Part shown: in pieces, positions 5,803 to 7,192 of the stretch
How positions within the stretch are numbered: position 1 is the first letter of the stretch
Layout: every line of letters begins with the position of its first letter
Assembly: GCA_905210055.1 (NCBI GenBank)
Contig: CAJLVH010000104.1
Span: forward strand, 1 to 7,192
Length of the DNA stretch: 7,192 nucleotides
Origin: an uncultured Enorma sp.
Lineage (GTDB): Bacteria; Actinomycetota; Coriobacteriia; Coriobacteriales; Coriobacteriaceae
Reading direction: 5' to 3'
Notes under the pieces: generated by a model
The model's input: only the letters and a program-made list of their open reading frames with translations
Told to the model about the DNA's origin: nothing
Databases searched by the model: none
Program-made: the position numbers and the translations under genes

Positions 5803-6933
5803 ATGGTGAAGATGGCGGACTACATCGAGCGCTCCGTGACGCGGCTCGACGAGGTCGCTGCACGCGGTCTCGAACTCGTTGAACCGTTGGTCGAGCGATT
5901 CACCTTGAGCGGCTGCGATGCCCTGCGTATCGTTGCGTCCGGCTCCTCCAAGAACGCCGCCGATATCGCCCGTCCGCTCCTACAGCGCTCTCTGGGGCGC
6001 GAGGTGCAGGTCGTGACGCCCGAAGCGTTCATCGATTTCGAGCATGCGCAGCCCACGAACGCGTTCAACGTCGCCGTGTCGCAGAGCGGATACTCCACCA
6101 ACACGATTGCCGCCCTCGATTTCATGGCCGAACATGACCTTCCGTGTGCGGCCCTCACCGCGAACTGGGCGGCGCCCATCTCCGAGCACGCCGTGTGCGT
6201 GTTCGATTACGGCGTCGGGGTCGAATCGGTCGACTTCGTCACCATGGGCGTGCACGTGCTCGTCTGCTACCTCATGCTGTTCGGCATCGAAGCGGGTGAG
6301 CGCATGGGCGCACTCGATGCCACAGAGGCTGATCGGCTGCGCGGATGCCTCTGTACGGCCGGAGGAGCATGCGCGTCGGGCATCTCCGCGGCACGAGCCC
6401 TCTTTGAAAACCAGAAGCTTGCCCTGTCCACGCAGGCGCCGGCGATCTTCGTAGGCAACGGCGCGCTTCGCGGCGTGGCGCAGGAGGCGGCGCTCAAGTT
6501 CAGCGAGACCACGAAGGTGCCAGCGATGTGGTTCGAGGGCGAGGAGTTCATCCATGGCCCCGAGATGCAAATTACACCTGGTTACCTAGTCGTCATCATC
6601 GACGACGCAGACGGCTCGGAGCGCCTGGCCGGCATCGCGCGCGGCATCCGCTCCGTCACGGACACCTGTTATCTCCTCACCGCTCATCCCGAAGGGGCGG
6701 CGCACGAGGTCGTGATCGAGGCGTCGGCACCCGAGGTCTACCCGTTTGCCGCCCTCGGCTTCATCCAATACCTCGCCGCGCAGATCGCCGGCGCCCTCAA
6801 GAGCTGGGACGTGCATCCGTATCTCGATGCGGTGGATGATGCTTTCGCCTCGAAGGCACCGGGATACGACGAATCCGTGCACGAGCTCGAACGCCGTGCT
6901 GCAACGGTCTACGGAGATTCGGCGGGAGCCTAG
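5803..6933 (+). CDS. Double-SIS-domain sugar phosphate deglycase/isomerase
   Basis: A 376-residue protein with two SIS domains, like the isomerase half of GlmS but without the glutaminase domain. SIS1 has IVASGSSKNAA (43-53) and the phosphate-binding SQSGYSTNT (93-101). SIS2 has VGNGALRGVAQEAALKFSET (217-236) and the block WFEGEEFIHGP (243-253). E228 and H251 line up with the GlmS catalytic Glu and His positions. The absence of a glutaminase domain points to a FrlB/GfrE/GfrF-type 6-phospho-fructosamine deglycase or an AgaS-like aminosugar-phosphate isomerase acting in the cytoplasm. GGAAGGTG (5791-5798) is 4 bases before the chosen ATG; ATG at 5812 is an alternative. It lies downstream of the GntR pair and operator repeats and 51 bp ahead of another SIS gene. 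The substrate is uncertain. Confidence 0.85.
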   Translation: MVKMADYIERSVTRLDEVAARGLELVEPLVERFTLSGCDALRIVASGSSKNAADIARPLLQRSLGREVQVVTPEAFIDFEHAQPTNAFNVAVSQSGYSTNTIAALDFMAEHDLPCAALTANWAAPISEHAVCVFDYGVGVESVDFVTMGVHVLVCYLMLFGIEAGERMGALDATEADRLRGCLCTAGGACASGISAARALFENQKLALSTQAPAIFVGNGALRGVAQEAALKFSETTKVPAMWFEGEEFIHGPEMQITPGYLVVIIDDADGSERLAGIARGIRSVTDTCYLLTAHPEGAAHEVVIEASAPEVYPFAALGFIQYLAAQIAGALKSWDVHPYLDAVDDAFASKAPGYDESVHELERRAATVYGDSAGA

Positions 6934-6971
6934 CCCGCCTCTCATACGTATCGGAAATCCTCTAGGTGGAG

Positions 6972-6978
6972 AAGGGAG
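6972..6978 (+). promoter_or_regulatory. Ribosome binding site of the second SIS gene
   Basis: AAGGGAG lies 6 bases before the ATG at 6985. With only 51 bases between genes and no terminator, the second SIS gene is read from the same transcript. Confidence 0.75.
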
Positions 6979-6984
6979 TCAAGG

Positions 6985-7192
6985 ATGAAACCGACGGAAA
7001 AGGTTGAGATCATGCATTTCGACCAAGAAGGGTACCTGAAAGACGGTGAAGCCCTGTACGAGACGGGGAAGAAGATGGCGGCGCTTGCGGATCGTGTGGC
7101 CGACGAGGGCTACGACGCGATCTTCCTCATGGGCGTCGGCGGCACCTGGGACGAGCTCATGCAGCTCGAGTACCTCATGAACAAGTTCGGCG
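6985..7192 (+). CDS. Second SIS-domain protein, 5' part only (cut by window edge)
   Basis: Sixty-nine codons are visible, open to the right edge. The protein starts MKPTEKVEIMHFDQEGY, then a helix (KKMAALADRVADEG), then the strand-loop YDAIFLMGVGGTWDELMQLE at about 43-62. This matches the N-terminal entry of a SIS domain (strand, glycine-rich turn, helix) at the position where SIS1 of the neighbour has its SGSS motif. The turn here is GVGGT instead. A second, different SIS enzyme in one operon recalls gfrE-gfrF of Salmonella, where the two deglycases act on glucoselysine- and fructoselysine-6-phosphate. The start is supported by AAGGGAG at 6972. Function beyond SIS phosphosugar binding is inference. 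Confidence 0.75.
   Translation, partial: MKPTEKVEIMHFDQEGYLKDGEALYETGKKMAALADRVADEGYDAIFLMGVGGTWDELMQLEYLMNKFG

Noticed and set aside
5803..6933. Glucosamine-6-phosphate synthase GlmS.
   Set aside because: The N-terminal glutamine amidotransferase domain is absent; only the isomerase-like SIS half is present.
1..7192. CRISPR array, insertion-sequence transposase, rRNA or tRNA genes.
   Set aside because: No regularly spaced identical repeats with unique spacers, no transposase-like frame and no rRNA or complete tRNA signature were seen.

Overview
This window is a high-GC (about 60%) bacterial chromosomal segment. Gene style (strong GGAGG-type ribosome binding sites, GC-rich third codon positions, short overlaps) and gene content suggest an actinobacterium, most likely a gut Coriobacteriia member such as Collinsella. 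That assignment is inferred from protein style and sugar-catabolic gene content, not proven by any marker here.

Layout. Positions 1-402 hold no convincing gene. They contain a run of degenerate ~61-bp GC-rich repeats (1-199), a striking 149-bp element bounded by a perfect 25-bp inverted repeat (201-349), and a small hairpin (380-400) just past the end of tatD. Positions 403-1970 carry a two-gene minus-strand operon: a tcdA-type tRNA t6A dehydratase (upstream) overlapping by 4 bp a TatD-family metal-dependent hydrolase (downstream). A divergent intergenic region (1971-2182) separates it from ettA (2183-3862, plus strand), an ABC-F translation factor. ettA is followed by a long imperfect inverted repeat (3873-3941).

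The second half (about 4010 to the end) is a plus-strand sugar-catabolism locus. Two different GntR/HutC-family regulators with UTRA sensor domains are encoded back to back and overlap by 16 bp. After a 221-bp AT-richer control region with two identical 15-bp operator-like repeats come two SIS-domain genes in tandem: a complete double-SIS protein (5803-6933) and the start of a second SIS protein (6985 to the window edge).

Working model: one or both GntR regulators sense a phosphorylated sugar or amino-sugar derivative and bind the paired GTGGTATTAAATA sites to control the SIS genes. The SIS proteins resemble 6-phospho-fructosamine deglycases and phosphosugar isomerases (FrlB/GfrE/GfrF/AgaS-like), so an Amadori-product or amino-sugar pathway is the best guess. 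The transporter that would settle this would lie beyond 7192. The tcdA-tatD and ettA genes are ordinary housekeeping functions (tRNA modification, nucleic-acid or metal-dependent hydrolysis, translation).
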